From a virus, in the IMG/VR virus record IMGVR_UViG_3300027911_000050, positions 1 to 28,889 of that record: a DNA stretch of 28,889 bases, one strand, 5' to 3'. Shown here one piece after another: positions 5,205 to 13,388 of the stretch. Each line of letters starts with the position of its first letter. Within the stretch, counting starts at the first letter, position 1. The notes beneath the pieces were generated by a model. It was not told the DNA's origin. It worked only from the letters and a program-made list of their open reading frames with translations, and did not search any database. Made by a program: the position numbers and the translations under genes.

Positions 5205-5809
5205 GCGATAACACAGGTTATGATACTTGCGTCATGTATATGGGTATAAAAACACATTTCACGACAAAATCGTATGATTACTTAAAATATCGCGGCAAAG
5301 TAAACCTTTCTAAAGACGCTTATCTCAAAAGAAAAGACAAATATTCATTTGAGAAGCTGGCTAGAAAACGTGATTTGTTAGAAACTAAAGATTTCATTCT
5401 TGCTAACTTTGTATATGGCAATGAACAATGGATTCGAACTTTATTATCACCAGAAGGCGAAAAAGCATACGAAGAATGGTCATTAGCAAACAAATCGTTG
5501 ACATATACGTTTGAGAATGATATAATGCATCTTCTTGAATTGGTTGATAACCCATCAGAATTATTCAAAGTAGTAAATGGTCAACATCCAATTATTTTAC
5601 GAGAACTAATGGGGAAGTCAATCAAGTTTGAAACTTTGGTTATAATGAACGATCTGCTCAACCTATTCCCAATATGGGATAAAAAGATCACAGACGATAT
5701 CATTTGGCCACAGTACCGAATGAAGTGTGTAAAATACACTCCATTCATTTATTATGACAAGCCTACATTCAAGGCTATTTTGAAAGAGCGAGTAGAAGAA
5801 AATGCCTAA
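5201..5809 (+). CDS. 59: gp59-like loader of the replicative helicase
   Basis: 202 residues (T4 gp59 is 217). The N-terminal domain shows KTHFTTKSYDYLKYRGKVN followed by a basic KRKDKYSFEKLARKR, which matches T4-type gp59; the rest is helical with FILANFVYGNEQWI and FPIWDKKITDDIIWPQY. In T4, gp59 binds forked DNA and gp32 and loads gp41 helicase in recombination-dependent replication. The location between gp33 and gp32, with overlapping starts and stops on both sides, supports the assignment. A perfect sigma70 promoter lies inside the gene. Confidence 0.85.
   Translation: MSDNTGYDTCVMYMGIKTHFTTKSYDYLKYRGKVNLSKDAYLKRKDKYSFEKLARKRDLLETKDFILANFVYGNEQWIRTLLSPEGEKAYEEWSLANKSLTYTFENDIMHLLELVDNPSELFKVVNGQHPIILRELMGKSIKFETLVIMNDLLNLFPIWDKKITDDIIWPQYRMKCVKYTPFIYYDKPTFKAILKERVEENA
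5498..5526 (+). promoter_or_regulatory. Perfect consensus sigma70 promoter inside gp59
   Basis: TTGACA (5498-5503), 17-base spacer, TATAAT (5521-5526). It would start transcription near 5533 and drive the HAD nucleotidase and gp32. Confidence 0.6.
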
Positions 5810-6293
5810 AGTTACTAAGATTTATTTGGATATGGATGGTGTTATTGCTGACTTTGAGAAGCGTTTCTATGAACTATATGGTATGTCACCAAAAGATGCG
5901 GAAGCACGTAAACAGTTCGGAAATAACTTCCAGAAGTTGATCGATGACAAACATTTCTCCACTTTAGATCTTATGCCTGACGCATTGGACCTTTTACAAT
6001 ATCTTAAACATCAAATGGTTCCTGTGGAAATTCTTTCATCCACCGCCCGTGAATCAGTGCATAATGCTGTTTCATTTCAAAAAGATGTTTGGTTACAAAA
6101 GCAGGGTATCAGCTATCCTCGCAACTTTGTACCCGGCAAACAACATAAGCCAAAGTTTGCCGATGAAAATTCTGTGCTGATTGATGACACAAAATCAATC
6201 ATTGATGCATGGAATAAGGCTGGTGGTATTGGCATTCATCACACTGATGCCTTGACAACCATCTCAATTTTAGACGTTTTACTACGCGCCTAA
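5802..6293 (+). CDS. HAD-family 5'(3')-deoxyribonucleotidase-like phosphatase
   Basis: 163 residues. Motif I is YLDMDGVIADF (about residues 8-18), with the nucleophile Asp and acid/base Asp. Motif II is the Ser in EILSSTARE, motif III a Lys in KHKPKFAD, and motif IV SVLIDDTKSIIDAW with the paired Asp that binds Mg2+. The layout, with a short cap between motifs I and II, matches NT5C-type deoxyribonucleotidases, which remove phosphate from deoxyribonucleoside monophosphates. It may tune nucleotide pools during phage replication. It overlaps gp59 by 8 bases and is followed by the gp32 leader. Substrate is inferred from the family. Confidence 0.8.
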   Translation: MPKVTKIYLDMDGVIADFEKRFYELYGMSPKDAEARKQFGNNFQKLIDDKHFSTLDLMPDALDLLQYLKHQMVPVEILSSTARESVHNAVSFQKDVWLQKQGISYPRNFVPGKQHKPKFADENSVLIDDTKSIIDAWNKAGGIGIHHTDALTTISILDVLLRA

Positions 6294-6296
6294 ATA
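6290..6296 (+). promoter_or_regulatory. Late-promoter-like CTAAATA upstream of gp32
   Basis: CTAAATA, a variant reported for some marine T4-like phages, overlaps the nucleotidase stop codon and lies 68 bases before the gp32 start. It could give late expression of gp32, but overlap with the stop codon makes chance likely. Confidence 0.3.
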
Positions 6297-6364
6297 CCTA
6301 CTACATTATGTGTAAGTGGACAAATCGCAAACATTAAAATACACCGTTATATAAGGAACATACT

Positions 6365-7258
6365 ATGGATTTCGCAAAACTTCGTCGTGGTGACAATACT
6401 TTCGCAAAGCTGAAAGAACGCGCTACCGAAACCCTCAACGCTAAGGCAGGCGGCGAGGATAAAGAAAATTACTGGAAGTGTGAAGTGGACAAGGCTGGCA
6501 ACGGCATGGCTACCTTCCGTTTCCTACCCGCTCCACCAACCGATGGTGAAGACGGTATGCCTTGGGTTAAGATCTTCAACCACGGATTTCAGGGTCCTGG
6601 TGGTAAATGGTTGATCGAAAACTGCCCAACCTCTAAAGGCCAAACTTGCCCAATCTGTGAAGCAAACTCTGTTTTGTGGAACTCGGGTATCGACGATAAC
6701 AAAGCCATTGCTCGTGAACAAAAACGGAAATTGGCTTATGTTGCTAACGTCTATATCATTTCGGACCCCAAAAATCCAGAGAACGAAGGCAAAGTTAAAC
6801 TGTTCAAGTTCGGTAAGAAAATCTTTGATAAGATTACCGAAGCCATGAATCCCGAATTTGATGATGAAACACCTTTGAACCCATTTGATTTGTGGGAAGG
6901 TGCTAACTTCAAGTTGAAGATTCGTAAGGTTGATGGTTATCAGAATTATGATCGTTCCGAATTTGAATCACCAGCACCTTTGTTGAAGGATGATGCCAAG
7001 ATGGAAGAGATCTGGAAATCTGAATATTCTTTGAGTGCTATTGTCGATGACAAGAAATTCAAGACATATGACGATTTGAAGGCTCGTATGCAGGAAGTTT
7101 TGGGTAATAATACCCCACGAACTACTGTTGAAACTTTGAAAGAAGCGGCCCATAAATCTTCACGTCCTAATTTCAGCCGAGAAGAAGATTCGCCGATGCC
7201 ACCAGCAGTATCGGATGATGATGATCTTGATTACTTCTCCAAGCTGGCAGAAGACTAA
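6365..7258 (+). CDS. 32: gp32 single-stranded DNA-binding protein
   Basis: 297 residues (T4 gp32 is 301). The N-terminal basic stretch (MDFAKLRRGDNTFAKLKERA) matches the cooperativity domain. The OB-fold core has a zinc site H73, C87, C95, C98, in GFQGPGGKW...CPTSKGQTCPIC, equivalent to T4 His64/Cys77/Cys87/Cys90. The C-terminus is acidic (DDDDLDYFSKLAED), the tail that in T4 contacts gp59 and other replication proteins. It coats ssDNA in replication, recombination and repair. AAGGAA (6353-6358) sits 6 bases before the ATG. The 70-base leader could hold an autoregulatory site, as in T4, but no pseudoknot was demonstrated. A terminator follows directly. Confidence 0.95.
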   Translation: MDFAKLRRGDNTFAKLKERATETLNAKAGGEDKENYWKCEVDKAGNGMATFRFLPAPPTDGEDGMPWVKIFNHGFQGPGGKWLIENCPTSKGQTCPICEANSVLWNSGIDDNKAIAREQKRKLAYVANVYIISDPKNPENEGKVKLFKFGKKIFDKITEAMNPEFDDETPLNPFDLWEGANFKLKIRKVDGYQNYDRSEFESPAPLLKDDAKMEEIWKSEYSLSAIVDDKKFKTYDDLKARMQEVLGNNTPRTTVETLKEAAHKSSRPNFSREEDSPMPPAVSDDDDLDYFSKLAED

Positions 7259-7261
7259 TTC

Positions 7262-7287
7262 AAAACCCGCCTAGTGCGGGTTTTTTT
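7262..7287 (+). terminator. Rho-independent terminator after gp32
   Basis: 9-bp stem AAAACCCGC / GCGGGTTTT with a CTAGT loop and a run of seven T's. It lies between convergent units; the opposite strand also ends in a T-run, so it may act in both directions for the leftward late block. Confidence 0.88.
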
Positions 7288-8941
7288 ATACCGGTCGTAA
7301 TGACTGTTTCTGTGTTTTTAAATATGTGGACTCATCCGATCTAACCGAAGCAGAATCTAATGAAATGGCTCCAGAACTTTGCCCACCACCAGCATTAATA
7401 GTTTTAGATTTATCAATAATTATTGATTTGTTTTCTGGTGGTGCCATATTCATTTCATTATTGGTGTTTATAGCGGCCTGAACTCGTTGGCCTAATGGAT
7501 TAGGTTCCGGCTCAATAGGAACGGCCATAGCAGAGGGAATTGGTGTAGTTGATGTCATAGTACCAGTAGGTGCTTTTTTAGGCGGTTCTACCGGCTTTGC
7601 TGCCCTTTTAGTGGTAACTGGTGCTGGAACTTGTTTCATTTTACGTTCGGCATATTCATCAGCTTGTTTCAAAAGCTCTGGTGGAGGTTCCATGCCCTTC
7701 TTGTCTTGAAAGGTATAACCACCATTAAATAAACCACCCATATAAGTCTTACGATAACGATCATAACCTTTATCCAATAAGAAAGTCCCAATCAAATCTT
7801 GTTTCTTCTTAATTTCCTTAGAAACGGTTTGTTCTCTTTTAATTTGTTGTTGGGCATATTCTTGGCTTTCGTCTGTAAGATTTGTTTCCTCTGGATCACG
7901 ACGACGGTTTTCGTGAATCTCTTTCATTGCGGCTTGTGCTTTTTCACCACCAGCTTCACCGGCTTTTTCTTCTGTTGATTTTTCCAACTTTCCTTTTAAG
8001 AATTCAGCAGCAACTAAAGAACCAATACCTAAAGCCGCAACTAATGCAGCAGGAGAAGCCAAAGCACTAAGTAACCATTTTGCGTCTTTCAATACATCCA
8101 GAACGGTTTCCACTTCTTTAAATTTTTCAAAGATGCTATTTTCTTTCGGTTTTTCAATTGGTTTTGCTGTTGAGGTAGACCCAATTTGTTTGCCGGTTAA
8201 TGCGGAAATAAGTTCATTATTCCAACGTTCACGATTAGCATCTTGCTCTTCTTTAAAATCTTTATCAAGCTCAAGACGTTTAATATCTTCTTCATGATAG
8301 TTCTTTATTAAATTGTAAAGTTTACCAACAACATCACCCAATGCATCATTTTTAACGACTGGTTTGTTTTCTTTATCACTAACTTTACTGTATAAAGGAT
8401 CTTTCGGTTTTCTATTCTTTTTATAAGATAAAGTATCACCCTTTATAAAATAATCCATTCTTTCTTCGGATGCATTGGTAAGTCTTCCCACAATACCAGC
8501 ACCAAAATCACCAGCAATGTTTCTGGCGACATTCAATGGATCGAACTTTTCTTTAATACCAACCATCTTGGCTTTGAATTTATCTGAAATGCTTCCTTTT
8601 ACAGCAGAAGTAAAAGTTTCATCAGGATTCTTCAATCTGCGACCAATCAAATCCAATAACTTAACAGAACGCAACTTATTAGCACGAGAATAACCCATGT
8701 TTTCATTGAATTCTTTTTCGCCAACATCATTTTCTTTCTCTCTTAATGCGGCAGAGACTTTTCTTCTAGCAGCAAGAGCAGGAATACCTTTTAATTGCTT
8801 GTGTTCGTCATCAGTTGCTTTACGCAGAAACTTATCAGAACCATTTGATAGATACCAACATTCTTCCACTTCATCAAAGACGAAGATTTTTCTTTCATTG
8901 GTATTTTTATTGAATAGGGTTCTTACGATTGGTGCTGCCAT
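7286..8941 (-). CDS. Tape-measure-like structural protein A (paralogue of the 8951-10468 product)
   Basis: 551 residues, charged and helical. A coiled-coil-like block is seen at about 199-250 (LGDVVGKLYNLIKNYHEED and following), a hydrophobic segment at about 289-315 (WLLSALASPAALVAALGIG), and a Pro/Thr-rich C-terminus. NVARNIAG at about 137 and the 199-250 block match TVARAIAG at 64 and residues 124-176 of the neighbouring 505-residue protein, so the two are diverged duplicates. Long helices plus a hydrophobic stretch downstream of gp26 and a small protein fit a tape-measure or tail-lumen protein (T4 gp29 is 590 residues), but no sequence match to gp29 is evident. It is the last gene of the leftward block, ending at the gp32 terminator. 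Confidence 0.65.
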   Translation of the reverse strand: MAAPIVRTLFNKNTNERKIFVFDEVEECWYLSNGSDKFLRKATDDEHKQLKGIPALAARRKVSAALREKENDVGEKEFNENMGYSRANKLRSVKLLDLIGRRLKNPDETFTSAVKGSISDKFKAKMVGIKEKFDPLNVARNIAGDFGAGIVGRLTNASEERMDYFIKGDTLSYKKNRKPKDPLYSKVSDKENKPVVKNDALGDVVGKLYNLIKNYHEEDIKRLELDKDFKEEQDANRERWNNELISALTGKQIGSTSTAKPIEKPKENSIFEKFKEVETVLDVLKDAKWLLSALASPAALVAALGIGSLVAAEFLKGKLEKSTEEKAGEAGGEKAQAAMKEIHENRRRDPEETNLTDESQEYAQQQIKREQTVSKEIKKKQDLIGTFLLDKGYDRYRKTYMGGLFNGGYTFQDKKGMEPPPELLKQADEYAERKMKQVPAPVTTKRAAKPVEPPKKAPTGTMTSTTPIPSAMAVPIEPEPNPLGQRVQAAINTNNEMNMAPPENKSIIIDKSKTINAGGGQSSGAISLDSASVRSDESTYLKTQKQSLRPV

Positions 8942-8950
8942 ATCTTATCC

Positions 8951-10468
8951 TTAATACGCTGACATAAACATAGGCAAATCTTGAGTATCTTTTTTAGTCA
9001 CTGCTATCGCAGGTGGATTTGCTGGTTTTATGATAGAGGTAACGGTATTATCCACCACCAGATTTGTGTTGGATTTTCCCTTTGGTTTTATCTCTTGATT
9101 CTTAATTGAAGCATCTTGCAATCTTTCACCGGGAACTTTTGGTGTTGTATCAACAGTAGATGCGTTCTGTAATCTTTGTGCTTGCAATGTCTTGGACATT
9201 TCTTCTACAGATATCAATGCTTTATTACCGTTTCCATAATGCGAACTCTTACCACCGGGAATATTTGGATCGGCAATAGATGCCCATTCTAATGACAATT
9301 CGTGTATAGCAGACATTAACAATGTAGGATCATCTGTTTTACTGGACAAATATGCCTGTAGATGTGGCTTTCTAACTTTCAACAAATAATCATTGAATAT
9401 CTTTTCTTGTGTGTTCGCATTAAACTTGGCTTTTGTATCCAACCTTAAAGTCTTAACGGCATCATTTAATGTGCCGGGAATAATTTGATACTTGCCGACA
9501 GCAAATAATTTATCTTTCTCATCTGGCGAGCCCCATTTAATAGACTGTCTACGCATGATTTCACCAATAGTCATATCTTCTAAATTGACTTTACCGGCAG
9601 ACATAATCTTATCTTTACCATCCACTTTTTTGGTCCCCATATTGGCGGCATTATATCCAGCTTTACCGGATTCACCTTTTTCCGCAATAAGTTTGCCCAA
9701 CATAGCAGTACCACCAACAGCAACAGCAGTACCACCAACGGCAACAGCAATTTCTCCAGCAGACATAGTAGCAACAGTGCCAGCAGCTTCTCCCGCAGCA
9801 CTTACTATTCTTGAGGTTATACTAGGTTTTGGTTCTGGTGGTGGTGCTTTAATTGCCGTTTCTTTTGGTTTCTTAACGGATGCTTTTTTCTTTTCGACAA
9901 TAGGTTCTTTTTCTGGCGGTGCTTTTTTTACACTCATCGCTTGCTTAACAGCATCCAATAGTTTTTTATGACGTTCTTCTTCCTTCTCGTTCAGAGTCTT
10001 TTCGAAGTCGTGTGACAATTCATATTGAGTGACTTTTTCTTCGTGTGCTTTTTCTAAGAAAGAAACAAGTTTAACCATAACGTCAGTTACAGATTCATTT
10101 GTTTTAATTTTAGTGCCCTTAGCCACCGTAGAGAAAAATGCGGTACTAACATTACCGACTTTAGATTCTTCTTTGGATTTTTTAGAACCAATCATTTTCT
10201 TCATTTCGATTGGTGCTTCTTGAATTGGTGCTGCTAATTTATCACTCATATCTGGACCAGCAATTGCTCTAGCAACAGTCTTTGGTTTAGAACTTTCAGC
10301 GATCTTTTCTGCCTTTTCCTTGAACAAATCAGACATAAGAATGTCTTTATCTTCTTTTGCGGCGGTATCTTTTTGTTTTCTGAAACCACCATTGCCCGCC
10401 AACTGTTCGATGACAGAAGTCAGTTGTTTCTTTTGTGCTGGTGGCTGTCCTGGTGTTAATTTGTTCAT
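8951..10468 (-). CDS. Tape-measure-like structural protein B with muralytic-like domain
   Basis: 505 residues. In order: TVARAIAG near 64; a coiled-coil-like block at 124-176 shared with the next gene; a Pro/Lys-rich linker at about 181-216; a hydrophobic Ala/Gly segment (about 222-262) containing AVAVGGT twice in tandem; and a C-terminal domain at about 290-430. That domain has TIGEIMRRQ with Glu303 and VGKYQIIPGTLNDAVKTL, the pattern of lysozyme/transglycosylase-like domains in phage virion proteins. This would open peptidoglycan during DNA entry, taking the role of the missing gp5 lysozyme. Start overlaps the upstream stop (ATGA). Assignment as tape measure is inference; the muralytic pattern is stronger. 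Confidence 0.68.
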   Translation of the reverse strand: MNKLTPGQPPAQKKQLTSVIEQLAGNGGFRKQKDTAAKEDKDILMSDLFKEKAEKIAESSKPKTVARAIAGPDMSDKLAAPIQEAPIEMKKMIGSKKSKEESKVGNVSTAFFSTVAKGTKIKTNESVTDVMVKLVSFLEKAHEEKVTQYELSHDFEKTLNEKEEERHKKLLDAVKQAMSVKKAPPEKEPIVEKKKASVKKPKETAIKAPPPEPKPSITSRIVSAAGEAAGTVATMSAGEIAVAVGGTAVAVGGTAMLGKLIAEKGESGKAGYNAANMGTKKVDGKDKIMSAGKVNLEDMTIGEIMRRQSIKWGSPDEKDKLFAVGKYQIIPGTLNDAVKTLRLDTKAKFNANTQEKIFNDYLLKVRKPHLQAYLSSKTDDPTLLMSAIHELSLEWASIADPNIPGGKSSHYGNGNKALISVEEMSKTLQAQRLQNASTVDTTPKVPGERLQDASIKNQEIKPKGKSNTNLVVDNTVTSIIKPANPPAIAVTKKDTQDLPMFMSAY

Positions 10469-10647
10469 CTACTTGCTTGTCTTTGTTTTATTTTTTCATT
10501 TTCACTTTCAATGTACTGAATCAACATAGCAACATAGATGTCCCTTTCCCAAGGGATCATATTTTCCAATTCACTTAAACTATACTTATGATGCTGCATT
10601 AATGAGAAATTTGTAGTGTAATAATTTCTCAAATTATCATGCCGCAT
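10465..10647 (-). CDS. Small tail assembly protein (chaperone-like)
   Basis: 60 residues: HHKYSLSELENMIPWERDIYVAMLIQYIESENEKIKQ. A short helical protein with an IPWERDIYVAML core, a pattern found in small proteins next to gp26-like genes of T4-type phages and reminiscent of tail-assembly chaperone C-terminal products that precede tape-measure genes. It lies 2 bases after gp26 and overlaps the next start by 4 bases. I cannot link it to a T4 gene by sequence with confidence; gp51 occupies a comparable functional place. Confidence 0.6.
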   Translation of the reverse strand: MRHDNLRNYYTTNFSLMQHHKYSLSELENMIPWERDIYVAMLIQYIESENEKIKQRQASR

Positions 10648-10649
10648 CG

Positions 10650-11375
10650 TTAACCGAAAAAACTGTCAAGACCCTCCACGTCTACTGAATGGTCAAAACC
10701 ACATTTTCTGCATTTCAATTCGATCTTCTTATTTAACACAGGAAGATTATTGAAAAAGTCTTCAATCTTAGAAAACTGATCGGCTCTTAGAGATTCAATA
10801 AACTCAATAAGTTCTGCTGGATCAGTTTCTGTGGCATAATAGAATTGTTCGCCATCAAAAATAGAATCGATACTACTTACAATCATATCAAAAGCCATAT
10901 CTGTGGTACTATCAAACTTACTTGCGCGTTCCAAAAATGAGAATTCTGGATAATGCAATTTGATACTGATCTTATCTGTCAACTGAATATTGTTGTCAGC
11001 AACTTTGCTCATATCGACTTGAATATCGAGAAGATTGATACGAGAATCCATCATATTACCACAAATTTTATCATCAACTTTGTTTTCGCAACGGTATTTG
11101 CTTTCTACAATTTCACCAACAGAACGAGCACGAAGGTTTAAGAAATAATACTCTACATCGACGATAGGCAACTTATCGATGTTGATGTTTTGTGTCAAAG
11201 TACAATTATGAAGAACTTGTTTGATGTTCTTTTCAATAGTTTCTTTATCATTCGATTCCATAGCCATAAACAAATTTCTTTGTTCTTTGACTAGGAACGG
11301 ACGGAATCTGATGTGTTTTTTGGATAGAGGTAAATCTATTTCATAAACGGGCGCATCAATTTTTGGTAAAGCCAT
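10650..11375 (-). CDS. 26: gp26-like baseplate hub subunit
   Basis: 241 residues (T4 gp26 is 208). The N-terminus MALPKIDAPVYEIDLPLSKK followed by IRFRPFLVKEQRNLFMAMES is the hallmark of the T4 gp26 baseplate family. It has two Cys pairs: CENKVDDKIC near residues 107-116 and CRKC near 226-229, which could form a zinc ribbon. The C-terminal region contains IEFIESLRADQFSKIEDFFNNLP. In T4, gp26 is a minor hub component. The ATG at 11375 follows a GAGGAAA ribosome-binding site. The small downstream gene lies 2 bases away, and the upstream gene is a tail-tube-family protein. Confidence 0.8.
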   Translation of the reverse strand: MALPKIDAPVYEIDLPLSKKHIRFRPFLVKEQRNLFMAMESNDKETIEKNIKQVLHNCTLTQNINIDKLPIVDVEYYFLNLRARSVGEIVESKYRCENKVDDKICGNMMDSRINLLDIQVDMSKVADNNIQLTDKISIKLHYPEFSFLERASKFDSTTDMAFDMIVSSIDSIFDGEQFYYATETDPAELIEFIESLRADQFSKIEDFFNNLPVLNKKIELKCRKCGFDHSVDVEGLDSFFG

Positions 11376-11399
11376 TATATTTCCTCATTAAAAAATCAA

Positions 11400-12239
11400 T
11401 TATGGTCCACCGATAGTATCGGCAAAATTTCCAGAACTTGTATTATTATTATTTGACGGTAAAAAATTTGAAACTGCATTAACCGCAGTGGTCGCAACAG
11501 AAGCAACTGAAGAAACCCCACCAGAAACAGCATCAACGATAGTACCAGTTATAGTAGGAGCACTTCCTGTTGCTTGTTGTAATTGATTTCCTATCATTGC
11601 ATTTACATTAACATTTTCAGACGAAGGAAGAATACCACTTCCTTGCAATACACTAACACCGCCATTTTGCCAATAGTCATATGCAAATACAACTGTTAGC
11701 TTGTGATATCCATCAGAACTCCAGTCAAGATCTAGTTGATTTACAGCAATAGGATATGCATTGAAAATATTAACGACATATGATGGTTGATTATTTACAT
11801 TATATTGTGTCACTGTGATGGTCGATGCATAACCAGTACCACCACCAGAATTATCTAATTTGTATCCAAAATCAAACGAACCAGTCGGATTTATATATTC
11901 CATCCAAATGTCGAAGAAAGTTTTTTCTGACATATCACCAGAAACAATGAATGTCAATTCAAGATCATTATATGATGTATGTATTGGGTGTTTTTGTGTT
12001 GGATTGGAACCAAACTTTTGATCGACAGTACCGAATGTTCTTCCAGGAAGTTGTGCATTCTCACATCTTAATGACAATATACCACCAGTTTGTTTTTTAA
12101 GTGGTATAAGTGGCTGTGGTACATTAATTCTAGCCAAGAAACGATTGGGTCTTGCTACGTCATTAGTAAATGAAGATAGAAAATCATTTAAAGGATTTGC
12201 TGATCTTCCTGCTGATACCATTACTGTTTCTAATGCCAT
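11400..12239 (-). CDS. Tail-tube-family protein (gp19/gp54-like)
   Basis: 279 residues. Residues about 28-200 match the gp19-like tail-tube fold: RPNRFLARINVP, a CENAQLPGRTFGTVD strand pair, DLELTFIVSGDMSEKTFFDIWMEYI and a HKLTVVFAYDYWQ strand. An Ala/Ser/Thr/Asn-rich tail of about 70 residues (NAVSNFLPSNNNNTSSG) follows. In T4, gp19 makes the tube and the related gp54 caps the baseplate to start it. Its place between a gp2-like candidate and gp26, and across from gp48, favours a gp54-type tube initiator rather than the main tube protein, which is usually shorter and next to the sheath. Start ATG 12239 is just after the upstream TAA. Confidence 0.7.
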   Translation of the reverse strand: MALETVMVSAGRSANPLNDFLSSFTNDVARPNRFLARINVPQPLIPLKKQTGGILSLRCENAQLPGRTFGTVDQKFGSNPTQKHPIHTSYNDLELTFIVSGDMSEKTFFDIWMEYINPTGSFDFGYKLDNSGGGTGYASTITVTQYNVNNQPSYVVNIFNAYPIAVNQLDLDWSSDGYHKLTVVFAYDYWQNGGVSVLQGSGILPSSENVNVNAMIGNQLQQATGSAPTITGTIVDAVSGGVSSVASVATTAVNAVSNFLPSNNNNTSSGNFADTIGGP

Positions 12240-12242
12240 TTA

Positions 12243-12905
12243 TTATTCCCCGTCCTGATTGAAATTTGCCATATGGTCTTTCCATGCTTCCACAGAATCC
12301 AGCCACACTTCGGCAGCTTTGGCTTTTTGAAATTGTTGAATAGGTAAAGCCATAGCAATATCCCATTCGTTTTCATGAACTTCCAACAAAGGAGATTTAA
12401 TATGAGGTTCCAAGTAACGCTTAATACACGGACGAAATTCAGCAAGACCCTTTGTGGCTTTAAGAATGCTGTAAGTAATACGCAATCTTTCGATTTCTTT
12501 ATCTTTGGTGATAACAGATCCTGGGGGATTCAGTTTCATCAATTTTCTTAAGAAAGCAATTCTGTACTTTACCGGAAGATAATGCAAGTTTAAACCCAAA
12601 AAGCCATCCGGATATAGTTCTAGAATCAAAACCAAAGGAAATTTATCCCAATAAGGTAAAGTGTCTTTTAATTTAGCATCATAGTAAAAAAAGTAAAGAT
12701 GTCCACGATCACGATACTTCGGATGTTTGCTTCTTTGACGAGAGGTTTCTTTGGAAATCTGCGAAGCAAAACTTGATGTGGATTTTAAGGCATTAATTTT
12801 TTGATTAAGCCATTCCACCGCTTTACTCGAAGCGGTTTTGAGCCCAAGGTCCGATTTCTGGTTACCAAGGATCGTTAGTTTTGAATTTCTAGGTTTTGTT
12901 GCCAT
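12243..12905 (-). CDS. Conserved T4-type protein, gp2-like DNA end protector candidate
   Basis: 220 residues. A basic N-terminus precedes GHLYFFYYDAKLKDTLPYWDK, then FPLVLILELYPDGFLGLNLHYLP, and later RFRPCIKRYLEPHIKSPLLEV and EWDIAMALPIQQF. This family is found next to gp4 in T4-type phages. In T4 the neighbour of gene 4 is gene 2, the DNA end protector that shields packaged ends from RecBCD, so I suggest gp2, on gene order more than sequence. It lies 7 bases after gp4 and ends 3 bases before the tail-tube-family gene. Confidence 0.6.
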   Translation of the reverse strand: MATKPRNSKLTILGNQKSDLGLKTASSKAVEWLNQKINALKSTSSFASQISKETSRQRSKHPKYRDRGHLYFFYYDAKLKDTLPYWDKFPLVLILELYPDGFLGLNLHYLPVKYRIAFLRKLMKLNPPGSVITKDKEIERLRITYSILKATKGLAEFRPCIKRYLEPHIKSPLLEVHENEWDIAMALPIQQFQKAKAAEVWLDSVEAWKDHMANFNQDGE

Positions 12906-12912
12906 TACTTAT

Positions 12913-13353
12913 TTAGGTCACTAGACCCAACTCTTTCTCTGTCCATTTTTGGAATTCCCAACCTCTATCGGCACAATATTCTTCAGCAGCTTTCCATTTC
13001 GCCTGATTGACACCCCAAGTCATAACTTCGGTAATATACCCTTTAGTCTTTCTTTTGCGCGGAGTTGGTTCTACTGTTTGTTTTTTCGGCTTTACTTCTA
13101 TTAACATAGTCTTCAGTTTGTTGTCTTTGGTACGATATTTTACCAGAAAATCAGGAAAATATCTATGTACTCTGTTATCAACAGGTGATACATAGGGTAT
13201 GATAAGCTCTTCAGAAGCCCATGAAATAATGTGATCGGCTTTGTCTAGATATGACATAACCTTACACTCCCAGGATGAGCGGTAAATGATATTTCTGTGG
13301 TCACCCACATACTTTTGTGGATTCTTTGGTGTAAATCTTCCAGAATATGCCAT
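12913..13353 (-). CDS. 4: gp4-like head completion protein
   Basis: 146 residues (T4 gp4 is 150). MAYSGRFTPKNPQKYVGDHR followed by IIYRSSWECKVMSYLD, SEELIIPYVSPVDNRVHRYFPDF and MLIEVKPKKQ align well in order with T4 gp4. The PD at 67-68 and EVK at 86-88 form a PD-(D/E)XK-like nuclease signature. In T4, gp4 is needed to finish DNA-filled heads before tails join. I chose ATG 13353 on the MAYSGRF start; an in-frame start at 13407 would overlap the divergent gp48 gene. Only 35 bases separate the two divergent starts. Confidence 0.85.
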   Translation of the reverse strand: MAYSGRFTPKNPQKYVGDHRNIIYRSSWECKVMSYLDKADHIISWASEELIIPYVSPVDNRVHRYFPDFLVKYRTKDNKLKTMLIEVKPKKQTVEPTPRKRKTKGYITEVMTWGVNQAKWKAAEEYCADRGWEFQKWTEKELGLVT

Positions 13354-13358
13354 AAATA
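13351..13358 (+). promoter_or_regulatory. Late-promoter-like element for the baseplate block
   Basis: CATAAATA, one base from the T4 octamer, 30 bases before the gp48 start. It overlaps the gp4 start codon on the other strand. It is the only visible candidate for driving the long plus-strand baseplate run. Confidence 0.4.
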
Positions 13359-13388
13359 GTAAATAAAGTCTTTTAAAAAGAGAAATAA

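Noticed and set aside
9492-9971. Plus-strand ORF of 159 codons opposite the muralytic tail protein
   Set aside because: Antisense to a clear gene, low-complexity Ala/Pro/Ser composition, no ribosome-binding site.
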